A stretch of 64,000 bases of DNA from NCBI RefSeq assembly GCF_004193775.1, contig NC_041005.1, positions 9,798,501-9,862,500 on the forward strand, written 5' to 3'. Positions 46,638-56,559 of the stretch are shown here, in pieces. The first letter of the stretch is position 1. Each line of letters opens with the position of its first letter. The translations under genes were made by a program, and so were the position numbers. The DNA comes from Glycine soja. Its lineage: Eukaryota > Streptophyta > Magnoliopsida > Fabales > Fabaceae. A model generated the notes under the pieces. That model saw only the letters and a program-made list of their open reading frames with translations, searched no databases and was not told where the DNA came from.

Positions 46638-49599
46638 TCAGTCTTCATTTAGGTCGACATAGTCTCTTTTGAATGACATCAAGCTTGTGTACTGCTGCAT
46701 TATACTAATATATGGAGTTGGTCACTGCTTTGCCTGAGAATAACAATTGGTTGACCACAACAACGCTAGAGGCGGTAAAGGACAATGGTCTTTCAAATAA
46801 CCCTGTTGTGCATGAACAAACATTATTAACTCAAATGAACCAGGGAAGTGATTGCATAATTCTTAGACTAGCTACCTTCAATGTACCTGAACAAAATGAT
46901 TTCCAAACACGTGACCGACACATATCATGCGGTGCACAGAAGAATCGGGTGGTGGTTGACTTCTAAGAGGAAAAAATGTCATGCTTTGTTGTCAGGACAA
47001 CAACACAAGGATTACGTTATACCGTGATGCAATGACATATCCCATCTTCGTTATATCCATCCACTTGTCCATACTAACCTGAATCAAGCAAACAGACACA
47101 TCTAAGTTATTTAAAGTTTGTTCTTAAAAAAAATCTAAAAACATACCTTGTAAAACCCATCAACAAGTAGGGACAGCCTTAATTGTTTAAATCTCTCTGT
47201 GCCACCGAAGAGGTTGGTGTAGTCATGCGACCATCTGCCAAGTTCTTTAATCAATTCGTTGCGCACCAACAGCCAAGAATCTTCCCCCATACCTAAAAAA
47301 GCGACAATGGACTGATATCCACAGTTACCGTCCGCTTTCACATCCACAACGTTGTGAATGAAACCCTGTATAAATGGTGCAAATTGATCCAACATGGGGA
47401 TGATCCTTGTTGGCTTTGGCAGTTCAGAAGATTATGCACTATGTTTCACTGAAGAGTTGCTTCTTTGAACAGAATGAAAAGAATCAACATACTCCCAGTA
47501 AGACGGATCATGCTTTGTGGATCTTTGACTTTTTTTCATCGGTTTCTTCGATGCACCTTTAGTGTTGACCTTTGACGGAGGAGGGCACATAGAGTTATGA
47601 TCAGGGTATGCAATATCTCGAAGTTTACTCTTGAGAGTTAGTTTTCCACACACATCAAGTTCCTCAAATATTTTAGATATGGTCTCAATCTCTTCCTTGA
47701 TGCTGACTTCGACCTCACATAACCCTTGGTCTGAAAAGCAAAGTCTCCTCCAGAACATATGGACTGAATACACTGAGATGCTGTCAGCAGTATACCTAGA
47801 AAGCTTACATGTACAAGGAAGACCGAACATGTTTCTCATCACACAACCACAAGAAGAGGGATCGTTGCCGAGATAACGTAGATTCTCAACCTCGGCAGCA
47901 ATCTCATTTAAAGCGTTTCTTGAAACCATTCCAACAAGCCTCTTGTATAAGTTTTTTTAAATACATGTCCAACCACATGCGTACTGGTTTCAAAGGATGC
48001 TTTAATTTCAACATGTTGCAGCGTGATCATGTTGTTCATGGCATCCCAAACACTACACAGGTCTCCAAGGCTATTTTGTAATACTCTTTTTAGAGAGTAA
48101 TGAGCTGATTCAACCCTACATTTAAAATACACAACAAACATGAAAAATATACAACAATTAAATACCATTTATTAATAATCCTTACTAGAAAAAAATAAGA
48201 TTTTAATACCTGTTTGTTTTTGTGTTGCCTAGGTGCATGACCTTATTCGTCCAGGCTGTAATAAATTTTTCCTTGTGGGGGATAATCCATGTGACGTTAA
48301 CATAGTCAACGAACATTAGCCTAGGTGAAAAAGCAATTTGAAACTTCTGAAGGGACTCAACGAATTGTTGTTCGGACGGACAATCAACCGAAGTACCCTA
48401 GTTATCCATCACATAGTCCCAGACATATTTTTGATCGATTAAAGATTTACACTTCGCCTTGACATTCTTATCGATGTGAAACCTGCACAACAAGTTTGTA
48501 CACTCCGGGAACACAGTTTTCACTGCATTCATCAGTCTTAGGTCTCTATCAGTGACAATAACAATAGGGAGACGATCGTTTCTTAAAAATAGACCTGGAA
48601 ACCGTTCCAAAGACCACACAATATTATTAACACGCTCACCCTCCAGATATGCAAACCCAGTAGAGAATGTCATCGCCGTTGGTGTCACCCCAACAAAGTC
48701 AAGTAGTGGGAGTCTGTACCTGTTTGTTTTGTAGGTACTATCTATAAAAAAAACACCAGATGACATGCATTGCGTAACTTTACTGTATCTGGGTGACACC
48801 AAAACAGATCATGCACCACAACTTCATCCTTCAATCTATGCCCATGAATGTATTGATCACGTTCGAGAAGCTTCATCAGATGTTGCATTTCGGTATCAAC
48901 TCCTCTTATTGAAGAACGATATGCACTTCTTGCATTGTAAATTTGCTTGGTCGTGGTGCAACTGTTGGCATTGTGCTCCTTCAACGTTAGCAAGATGTTT
49001 TTTTGGTTTCACCATCGACTTTGTCATATCAACAATAATTTTCTTTTCATCCTTAGTCAATCGCCCAACGTATGGATATCCAACTAAGGACTTGGCCAAT
49101 TCATGATTGTGAATCTCACAGATCAACTTCACCATCCAACATTCCCCTCCATGCACTGGTTTCCCACGAAGCTTGAAGGGACAACCACATTTCCTACTCC
49201 TAGTGTCTCTTCTAACGAATTCTTTATTCCTACACTTTTACAAACCACTCCTTTCACACCCAATTAACACAAATGAACTTCTTCCTCTGCTACTAGTATT
49301 TGTGTTAGATCTCATAATCACTGCAATAAATCCATTTTCATGGGCAACTGTTCGAGCTCACAGCAAAACATCATCTCGAGTACCAAATACCTACAACACA
49401 ACTTCGACATATTAATTTTTATATGAAACATACATTCAACCAAATGACTCAAACTAATGAACATGATTACTTGACAGGTATTAAAAGCATTCGAACAATC
49501 AACATGTGGTTCATTCACACCACATTCTTTTTCATTATCATAATCCATATAAACTTCTTGTTACATCGAATAGTCATACGTCCATTGATCTTCGTCCAT
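46638..49599 (-). pseudogene. MURA transposase fused to OTU-type cysteine protease (copy B)
   Basis: Exons (minus): 49599-49471, 49390-48210, 48115-47147, 47078-46887 and 46802-46638, parallel to copy A. It has MDEDQWTYDYSM, FAR1-like KCGCPFKLRG, transposase IDSTYKTNRYRLPLL and VTDRDLRLMNAV, PECTNLLCRFHIDKNVKAK, SWIM-like CGCVM…PCTCKLSRY, and the basic KKPMKKSQRSTKH linker. The OTU domain keeps its catalytic Cys in DGNCGYQS (codon 47321-47323) and the FGNHFVQ histidine motif. Defects: TAA at codon 13, TGA for Trp in exon 2, an extra A near 49000, a shift near 47950, a stop after VKHSA near 47440, and a stop in exon 4. The OTU domain lies downstream in the same reading frame as the transposase, so one fusion product is likely in the ancestor. 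Confidence 0.8.
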
Positions 49600-49904
49600 C
49601 TTAACGACATATTATTAAATTATGCATCATACACAAGTAATACAAAAGTTAAAACTAAATTATTTACTTAAACTAAAGTTAACACTATAACTAACAACTA
49701 ATAAAACATTTTACTACTACAACAAAATACAATTATTTTACCTAAATCATTTAATAATATACCTAAATTATTATACCTAATTAAACCAAATATCCACAAT
49801 TTCAAAAATATGAAATACAAATATTATAAATTATAATATTCATATATATTAATTTTTCACAAATTTAAAAACACAATTCGAAAAAAATTAAAAAAATACA
49901 ATTT

Positions 49905-50070
49905 TCGGAAAAAATTTTGTCGGAAGAAGCAGTGTGCACTACCGGAAGAAACTCTTCTGGAAACTTCTTCCGGAAGCTGACACACCTTATTACGGAAGAA
50001 CTTCTTCCAGAATAAGTAGCATCAACTTTCAGAAGAACTTCTTCCGGAAGAAGTTTTTACTGGATAACCT
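49905..50070. repeat. Palindromic cluster, right end of MULE B
   Basis: CGGAAGAAACTCTTC, GGAAACTTCTTCCGG and GGAAGAACTTCTTCCAG-type units lie between the MURA promoter side and the element's right edge. They are equivalent to 13930-14280 in copy A. Confidence 0.75.
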
Positions 50071-50375
50071 TCCTCAACATTTTACTGCTTCTGTAACAGA
50101 TGAACACAAAAAAAAAAAAACCAAAAAAGACCATAAAATGCGTACCTTCGACAGAATAAGAAGAACAACTACGATAGAAACCACCAATATTTAACCTTCA
50201 CCGAATAGCTACTTCCAACAAACTTGCAAAAACCATCAAAACTTGCAAAAACCACCCCGCACACACGACGAAAGTGAAAGTGAAACAAAGAAAACGTAAA
50301 ACCGGAAGCAGACACAGTAAATTTAAAGAAAAACAAGACATGGGCAAAATTGTCATTAAATATTTTTTTTAATTT

Positions 50376-50825
50376 GGGTTATTATTATAAAATTCAATGC
50401 ATATTTAATTCACATTGTTATAAAATAAATAATATATGGATTACATATAAAATGTTGTGATAGTAAATACTTTTTAGTTTTTAAAAAATATACAGATTAC
50501 ATAATTTGTATGATTTAAATTCAATTCAATTATCACAAAATTTATTATTCAAATTTACATTCTCATTAAATATGCATTAGAAATGTTAGTGATAATTATG
50601 TATAGTAATAATTTATGTATACTAATATTATTTATTTTATAACGTAATTGATTTATTAGCTTAGTTGGTTAGAGCATTGTAATAATAACCCCAAAATCTT
50701 GAAGGATTATTCTTCCAGCACTCAATAAATTTCTTCTATATCTAATATATTTTGAAAATTCTAATTTTATCATTTTTTATTTCTTCTTTTGTAAGACCAA
50801 TTCATATAGTATAATCCATAATTAA
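50376..50825. other. AT-rich DNA with a partial tRNA-Ile-like arm
   Basis: AT-rich sequence resembling the foldback family arms, with TTATTTTATAACGTAATTG leading into a partial tRNA-Ile-like segment at 50650-50711. No gene. Confidence 0.55.
50650..50711 (+). pseudogene. Partial tRNA-Ile-like sequence
   Basis: TTATTAGCTTAGTTGGTTAG is followed by an altered anticodon arm (GTAATAATAACC). The 3' half is absent. The 5' flank is the same AT-rich lead found beside the other tRNA-like copies. Confidence 0.6.
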
Positions 50826-50899
50826 TGGCCCATGTAAGACTCAAATCTATGATTTTCAGGTTATTAACACGACACTCTAACCAACTGAGTTAATAGGTC
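50826..50899 (-). pseudogene. Nearly full-length tRNA-Ile(AAU)-like sequence
   Basis: 74 bases, the length of tRNA-Ile. The minus strand starts GACCTATTAACTCAGTTGG, has the anticodon loop TTAATAA (AAT), a T-arm relic ATAGATTTGAGTC and the 3' acceptor ATGGGCCA. The acceptor arms pair at about six of seven positions. The T-loop TTCGA is changed to TTTGA, and other stem changes make function doubtful. It is embedded in a foldback-like repeat. Confidence 0.65.
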
Positions 50900-51142
50900 A
50901 ATTATGTTAAAAAAGAATTAACATCGATGTATATATAACATTAAAATTTACAATGTATATTTAATATACATATAATTTTACATAATAAATTTTATAACAA
51001 TTAATTTTGATCTAATAATGTATTTTTTTACATATATAATTTTTTTAAAATCTATATGTAAACTTATATTTAAAATTTATATGTAAAAAAATATTATTAA
51101 ATCAAAATTAGTTGTTACATAATTTATTATGTAAACTTATAA

Positions 51143-51228
<86 letters not shown>
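51143..51228. repeat. (TG)n(TA)n microsatellite
   Basis: About eight TG followed by about 35 TA dinucleotides, near the axis between the inverted tRNA-like arms at 50826-50899 and 51249-51885. Confidence 0.95.
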
Positions 51229-51231
<3 letters not shown>

Positions 51232-51248
51232 GTTAATTATTTTTTAAC

Positions 51249-51885
51249 ATAATTAGCTTATTAGTTCTGATGAGAATCATGAAAATGGCCAAATACAGAC
51301 TAAAGGCCCAAGTGGAGAAGGACGAAAGCCCAAGTGGAGAAGGACAAAGCCCCCGAGTGGAGAAGGATGAAGGCCCAAGTGGAGAAGGATGAAGGCCCAG
51401 AGGCAAAGACACTATCAAGACTATTAATTGTTGCTAAGGCCCAAACCAATTTGAAGGCTCAAGTTAAATAAGTTTTTAGTTATAATTTATTTTTATTTTT
51501 ATTTTGGCCCAAACTGTTTAGAAGGCCCATGTCTATTTTTATCTTTTAGTTCAGCTACACTATAAGTATTGGTTTTTGTTTTGAATAAAAAAACTTTTGG
51601 CATTTGATAAAATTGGGTGAGAGTTTCTCTCTAGGTTCCTTGTTGAACCAATTATCAGACTTATCAAGGTAATCCTTGTGGCGTCTACCTTGACTTATCT
51701 TCCTTCACCGGAAGTGACGTCTACCCTGACTTATCTTCCTTCACTGGAAGTGGCGTCATCCAAATATTCGTAGCCTGTATCAAGCGATCCGCCTCGTAAG
51801 GTTCACATCAAGTTCATTTGGTTAGAGTGTTGTACTAATAATGCGAAAGTCACATGTTTGAGACCTACATGAGTCATTTATTTTA
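51249..51885 (+). pseudogene. tRNA-Ile-like sequence split by a solo LTR
   Basis: The 5' part at 51249-51267 ends TTATTAGTTC. After the LTR at 51268-51810 it resumes at 51811 with AGTTCATTTGGTTAGAGTG, anticodon loop CTAATAA, then ATGTTTGAGACCTACATGAG. Without the LTR it would be a near-complete tRNA-Ile-like unit in the same family as 50826-50899. Confidence 0.7.
51268..51810 (+). mobile_element. Solo LTR, 543 bp, perfect TSD AGTTC
   Basis: It begins TGATGAGAATC and ends GGTTCACATCA, with TGATG/CATCA inverted ends, flanked by AGTTC at 51263-51267 and 51811-51815. TATAAGTA at 51561 and AATAAA near 51584 fit plus orientation. Internal short tandem units: about five of the AAGGCCCAAGTGGAGAAGGA type (51295-51400) and two ~38-bp units with CTTATCTTCCTTCA (51690-51755). 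The intact TSD suggests a fairly recent insertion. Confidence 0.9.
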
Positions 51886-52399
51886 AATTATTTCGTAAAA
51901 TATATTTTTAATATAATATGAGGCTTACGGATTTTCAATCCCATAGAAGAAAATCCCATACTTGAAACTAGTCTAATTAAAATTAGGCACGAACCTTTCT
52001 CGTAAGTTCAGATAGAATGAACAATCTTTAATTATTTTATATATTTTAAAATAAATCTTATATTAAATTATTATTTACGTTTTAATGTAAATAATATAAA
52101 CAAATGAAGAAATAGCCAAGATCTCAATTATAAAATAATTAAAGATTGCTCTCAAAAATAATTATTTTATATATTTTAAAATCCCATACTCTAGAGAAGC
52201 TCTCAAAAGAGCTTATGGCTTGTATGCAAACAGACATCTTTATGTGTCTTTTCCATAAGAACTTTTGAAGAGGGAAAGTGTAGTTTACCAAAAAGGAAAG
52301 ACTACTTCCCGAATTTAGTTACGCTATTGTAATTTACATGGATTTCAATGACTTTGTTTTTAAAATTTGTTGGGATGGATGATTTGGAATGTAGTTCTT
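51886..52399. other. Intergenic DNA before the beta-xylosidase pseudogene
   Basis: AT-rich with no recognised gene. Parts may be decayed 5' exons of the downstream beta-xylosidase pseudogene, but none could be shown. Confidence 0.5.
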
Positions 52400-53850
52400 A
52401 TTTGATGTACCATGCTAAATCAGCAGTGTTGCAGAAGAAAATACCCATGTCTCAAATAGATGTGCCCTTCACAATCTGTTTTCTATTAGAATGAGGCTAA
52501 GCCTATTTGATGGAAGAGAAGTGATGGCTTACAACAATTTATATAACATGTTTTGTGTCTATCTCTCTCCTCTTTCCTTTCATTTATTATATTTTAAATT
52601 CAAATTTATCTTTCTTTTTCCTCTTCTAGTTGTATATTTTGTATACGATTATAATTTCTCTTAATGGAAATCCAACCAGACTCCCATTTGTTCCAAAGAG
52701 CACCAATATCTGGTTCTTGAAGCTGCAAGAAATGACATAGTCCTCTTAAAAAACTCTCCCACTTCCATAAACAAGCCCTAGTATTTCCCCAGCAGTGATA
52801 TGTCCCAATGCCAATGCTTCTCCCACTAACTCTTCTAGGAAACTATGCTGGCCCTCCTTGCAAATATGTGACAATATTGCAAGGCTTTCAACACTATGTT
52901 AAGAACGTTGTTTATCATCCCGAAGTGTTCTTTGGCTCAAATAGACCAGGTAGTGGAAGTTGCAAAGAAACTGGATTATGTAGTGCTGGTTATGGGATTG
53001 GATCAAAGTGAAGAGAGGGAAGAACGTGACTGCGTTCATCTTGACTTGTTGGCCAAGCAACTTGAACTCATCAATAGCATTGCTGAAGCTTATAAGAAAC
53101 CAGTTATTTTGGTGCTCCTTAGTGGTGGGCCTATAGATACCAGTTCAGCCAAGTATGACTATAAAATTGGAGGCATCCTCTGGGCTAGTTACCCCTTGAA
53201 CTTGGAGGCATTGCACTCTCACAGATTATCTTTGGTGACCATAACCCAAGTGATTTTTCTTTTGTATTTTATGAATAAATGTCCTTGATATTGTAATAGT
53301 TTTTAACTTTAATTAGTCTCTGACTTTACAAAACCTTTAATTTTTATCAAAACATCATTCACTTTAGGTCTAAAGTATATTTTGCAACATTTTACATGGA
53401 TTAAAGTGACTAAACACTTGTAATCTCAAGGAGTGAAGTGGAGATTTACTAGTATTATATTGATCAAGTAATGAACAAAGAAACAAAATGGCCTAATAGT
53501 TCATAAGTTTACAAGATTATTACTGAAATGGTGTGTGTTGTCTATCATGAATACAATGTAGATGGAAGACTACCAATTACTTGGTACCCAAAAGATATTA
53601 CATCAAAGTACCAATGACTGACATGTGAGCTCATCATTCAACCGACTATCCTAGGAGAAGTTAACAGTTTTACAAGGGTCCAAAGGTCTACGAATTTGGC
53701 TATGGACTAAGCTACTCAAAAGTATTGATATGAGTTCGTTTCTGTTACACATGACAAGCTTCACTTCAACCAATCATCCACTCATTTGATGGTTGAAAAT
53801 TTGGAAACCATCAGGTACAAACTAGTTTCAGAGTAGGGTGAACAAACCTG
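52400..53850 (+). pseudogene. Beta-D-xylosidase (GH3 family) pseudogene
   Basis: Pieces in several frames match plant BXL enzymes (cell-wall or apoplastic glycoside hydrolase family 3). 52420-52540: AVLQKKIPMSQID then LHNLFSIRMRLSLFDG after a shift. 52697-52780: LVLEAARNDIVLLKNSP. 52840-52910: LLGNYAGPPCKYVTILQGFQ. 52930-53210: LDYVVLVMGLDQSEEREERD and KPVILVLLSGGPIDTSSAKY. After a ~310-bp gap that may be an intron, 53560-53840: GRLPITWYPKDYIKVPMTDM and KGPKVYEFGYGLSYSK. The catalytic nucleophile region upstream is not seen. Stops and shifts make it dead. Confidence 0.85.
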
Positions 53851-53939
53851 CCAAAGCATGTCACTCTCACTCAGAGTGAGAGTTCAAAATCATGAAAGCT
53901 ATTGTAAAATAAGCATAACTCACAAAATTAAGGGAGATG

Positions 53940-54275
53940 AATACATACTTTTTTATTGAATGATCATGTGTTTAAATACATATTTGTTGTAACAGAAAGA
54001 AGTAATAATAACTGACTTCCTAAATAATAACCAACCACTAACATAACAATAACAAACCATTAACATAACAATAACAAACCACTAACATAACAACTACTAA
54101 GTAACAGAAAATAAAACAACTAATCCTAAAAACTCGGTCAAACAATTAATAGAAAATAACAAATTAACAAGCAACTACTAATACACGTTCAACACTCCTC
54201 CTTGTATCAGTGGTTGACAAGTCCAAACTTCTCTCTCAGTAGTTCAAGATTTAATATAGTCGTACCCATGTCTAT
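53940..54275 (-). mobile_element. 3' end of a degraded Ty1/copia element
   Basis: On the minus strand the end of an RNase H frame, LELLREKFGLVNH, is followed by a polypurine tract AAGGAGGAG (about 54197-54212) and an LTR start TGTTGAACGTG. The putative LTR portion (53940-54196) contains ACATAACAATAAC repeats (54050-54110). Its left edge is unclear. It abuts the coiled-coil gene fragment near 54275. Confidence 0.55.
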
Positions 54276-54451
54276 CTAAATGCTCTCTTTTTCAACACAC
54301 AATGACTTTGCTTCAGTAGCTATTCGTGCAGCCTCCTTGAAATTTCTTGCAGCAGTAGAAACTTTCTTTTCCGTTTCTAGTTCTGAGACTCTTTTATCTA
54401 TGAAAATAATCCTCTGCTTGAAGGATGCTATACCTTGTTGGATGCTTGACT

Positions 54452-54931
54452 TGTTGGTTATTTTTCAATAAGCCTTATAAAATATCAAATGAGCACCAAA
54501 ACACATTACGTCAGATTATCAAGAGGTTTTATGGAATACCTGGATCCATAGAAAGTTTGATCAACGCGTAGCGGAATCTAATAGTGGTCACGAACAATTA
54601 ATTTAATGACATTCCTCAACCAAATCACCTTCTTCCTTATGGGACCTTTGTTTTCTCTTCAGATGGAGAGAGGAGAAATTGTTTATTGATTTGGTGTATT
54701 GGGGATCATAACCATGCCTTAGGTTTTAAACCTATTAGGGTTCTCATTATCCCCTAATGGGCCAAACTGGTTTCCGCTCATTAAATCCATATCAATTTTC
54801 TGGCAGTCTAATGGGCTCACTTAAATAGATCACTTTATATTAAACCCATTTAAATGTAAATAACTAATATAAATGTTATAATATAATATGTAGCCCATAT
54901 TAATTAATTAGGAATTATAAAATTCCTAACA
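54452..54931 (-). repeat. 3' LTR of the copia element
   Basis: 480 bp. On the minus strand it begins TGTTAGGAATTTTATAATTC and ends AAAATAACCAACA. It is paired with 60063-60543. Confidence 0.92.
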
Positions 54932-54942
54932 ATCTCCCACTT
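54932..54942 (-). other. Polypurine tract of the copia element
   Basis: AAGTGGGAGAT lies directly before the 3' LTR on the minus strand. It is the usual plus-strand primer site for reverse transcription. Confidence 0.8.
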
Positions 54943-56559
54943 AGGCTTCATATTAACCTTATACATTTATATCACAAAATTCTTTAGGCGCACAACCGTA
55001 TGTTATTTACTTTTAGACTCATTTTGTACAATCTGGTCCATCTCATATAGCAACAGGAAACCACTATAGTTTTCATCACAATTTAGCTTGACTAAGCCAC
55101 AATGATCACCACTATTACTCATACTCGATGACATAGATCAAATATGGATAAGTGGCATGAAAATTACATACAATGTGATCTTAATCATGTCTATTTCCAA
55201 CTAGTCCAAACTTTATTCTTTATAGAGATCAATCCAAAATGCAATACAAACATTGCACACAAAACAAACTCAAAATAAAATGATAAACATCAATTTTATT
55301 TCTGTAGAAAATCCAAATAACAAAATGTTAGTAAATCGTAAGATATAGAACATGAGCAAGACTCCCACTAAACTAAGGTACTGTCAGGAATTATACCCAT
55401 ATAAGCAGTGTGCTCATGAAAAAAAACTTTAGTGTCATACCTTTAGTAAGTGGATCAGCTAGCATGGAATGAGTTCCTATATGTTCTATACAAATATGTA
55501 TTTTCTAAATTCTTTATTCAATAACCAAATACTTTATGTCAACCAAAAAAAATACTTTTACTTAGTTGAATCCTTAACAAGATTGCTAAGATATTGTCTC
55601 AATAAACACCTGATAGCTACTTAATGTTGGCGACAACAGGCAAGCAGCTACAATAATTTAGCAATCATAAATTCTAGTATAATGTCTCATAGCAAAATAT
55701 TAACTCCACCAACATGGTCAAATGCGAATCCATATGTGAAGTGATTGCTATTAAGACATTCTGAAATAATCGAAGTCATAATACCCAATTATCTCTAAAC
55801 TTCTAGACTTTCGATATGAAAACATGTAGTTCGTTGTTCTCTTCAATTAATGCATAATGCACTTTACTACTTTCTAATGTTGCATACCAAGATTACTCAT
55901 ATATCACCTTAGGACTCCCACAAAAAAATTTCAAACTCTAAATTTTATACATGCAGATTTGGGATTCACATATGAGTAATTTAAACCATAGTGGTAACAA
56001 CAACAACAATTAAAGAAGAGAACAATAAACATGTAATGCACAAATAATCTTTATGGTAAATTTCAAGACCCAAACAAGATACCTAATGCACCATTAATCC
56101 TCAATCTTTGGATTGAAAAAGACTAACTACAAGTGGTACTCTCAACGCATTGATCAAACATTGGTGATAAGTCTCGTCAAACAAAGGTTGTCTTTGGACA
56201 TTCCATTGCTCACATGAAAATCTTATATGATGATTATTCCGGTCAAATAATGATTGTCTTTGAACATTTCATTATTCACATGGAAAATCACACTATTTAT
56301 AATCACTACATGTTTACCATTGCAAGCATGCAATTATTTTGTCAAAATTGTGTCTTCCTTTCGGCCAAACACACTTCACATGAATAATTTCATGCAACAT
56401 CCATGTAAATTCAATCAAATCAACTTACGCAACAGAGGTTACTTTGGCAACATGTTGTTTCAATCAATTTAATCCAAAAATACAAGACAAATTAATATAA
56501 CAAATGGGAGGTCTTAAAATTACACAAATTTTTCTTAAAATTACACAATTTAACCAAAA
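54943..56559 (-). other. Non-coding 3' part of the copia element
   Basis: About 1.6 kb between the RT scrap and the polypurine tract, where RT and RNase H should be. No coding sequence was recognised. The part at 56070-56480 is a diverged direct copy of the element's 5' leader (59100-59450). Confidence 0.7.
56070..56480. repeat. Leader-like repeat in the 3' part of the copia element
   Basis: Shares blocks with 59100-59450 in the same orientation: AAGATACCTA, TGGTACTCTCAA, GATCAAA, AATTGTGTCTTCCTTT and AGAGGTTACTTTGGCAACAT. Identity is roughly 70-75 percent by eye with gaps. Confidence 0.8.

Larger units (their letters stand above)
40664..50375. mobile_element. MULE copy B, full gene set: PMD (+), PB1-like (-), MURA-OTU (-)
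   Basis: The left end has the terminal repeat (40664-40701), and palindromic GGAAGAAGTTCTTCC clusters lie at both ends (41015-41170, 49905-50070). Between them are a plant mobile domain gene on the plus strand, a ~193-bp tandem array, then PB1-like and MURA-OTU genes on the minus strand, so the two transcription units converge on the array. The right terminus decays after GGGCAAAATTGTCATTAAAT near 50345-50370 and runs into foldback sequence. About 9.7 kb. All genes carry disabling changes. Confidence 0.7.

Noticed and set aside
50826..50899. Functional tRNA-Ile gene
   Set aside because: Altered T loop and stem changes, and its place in a repeated foldback-like element argue for a pseudogene.
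51233..51418. Minus-strand open frame rich in PSPLGLSSFST
   Set aside because: Translation of short tandem repeats inside the solo LTR; not a gene.
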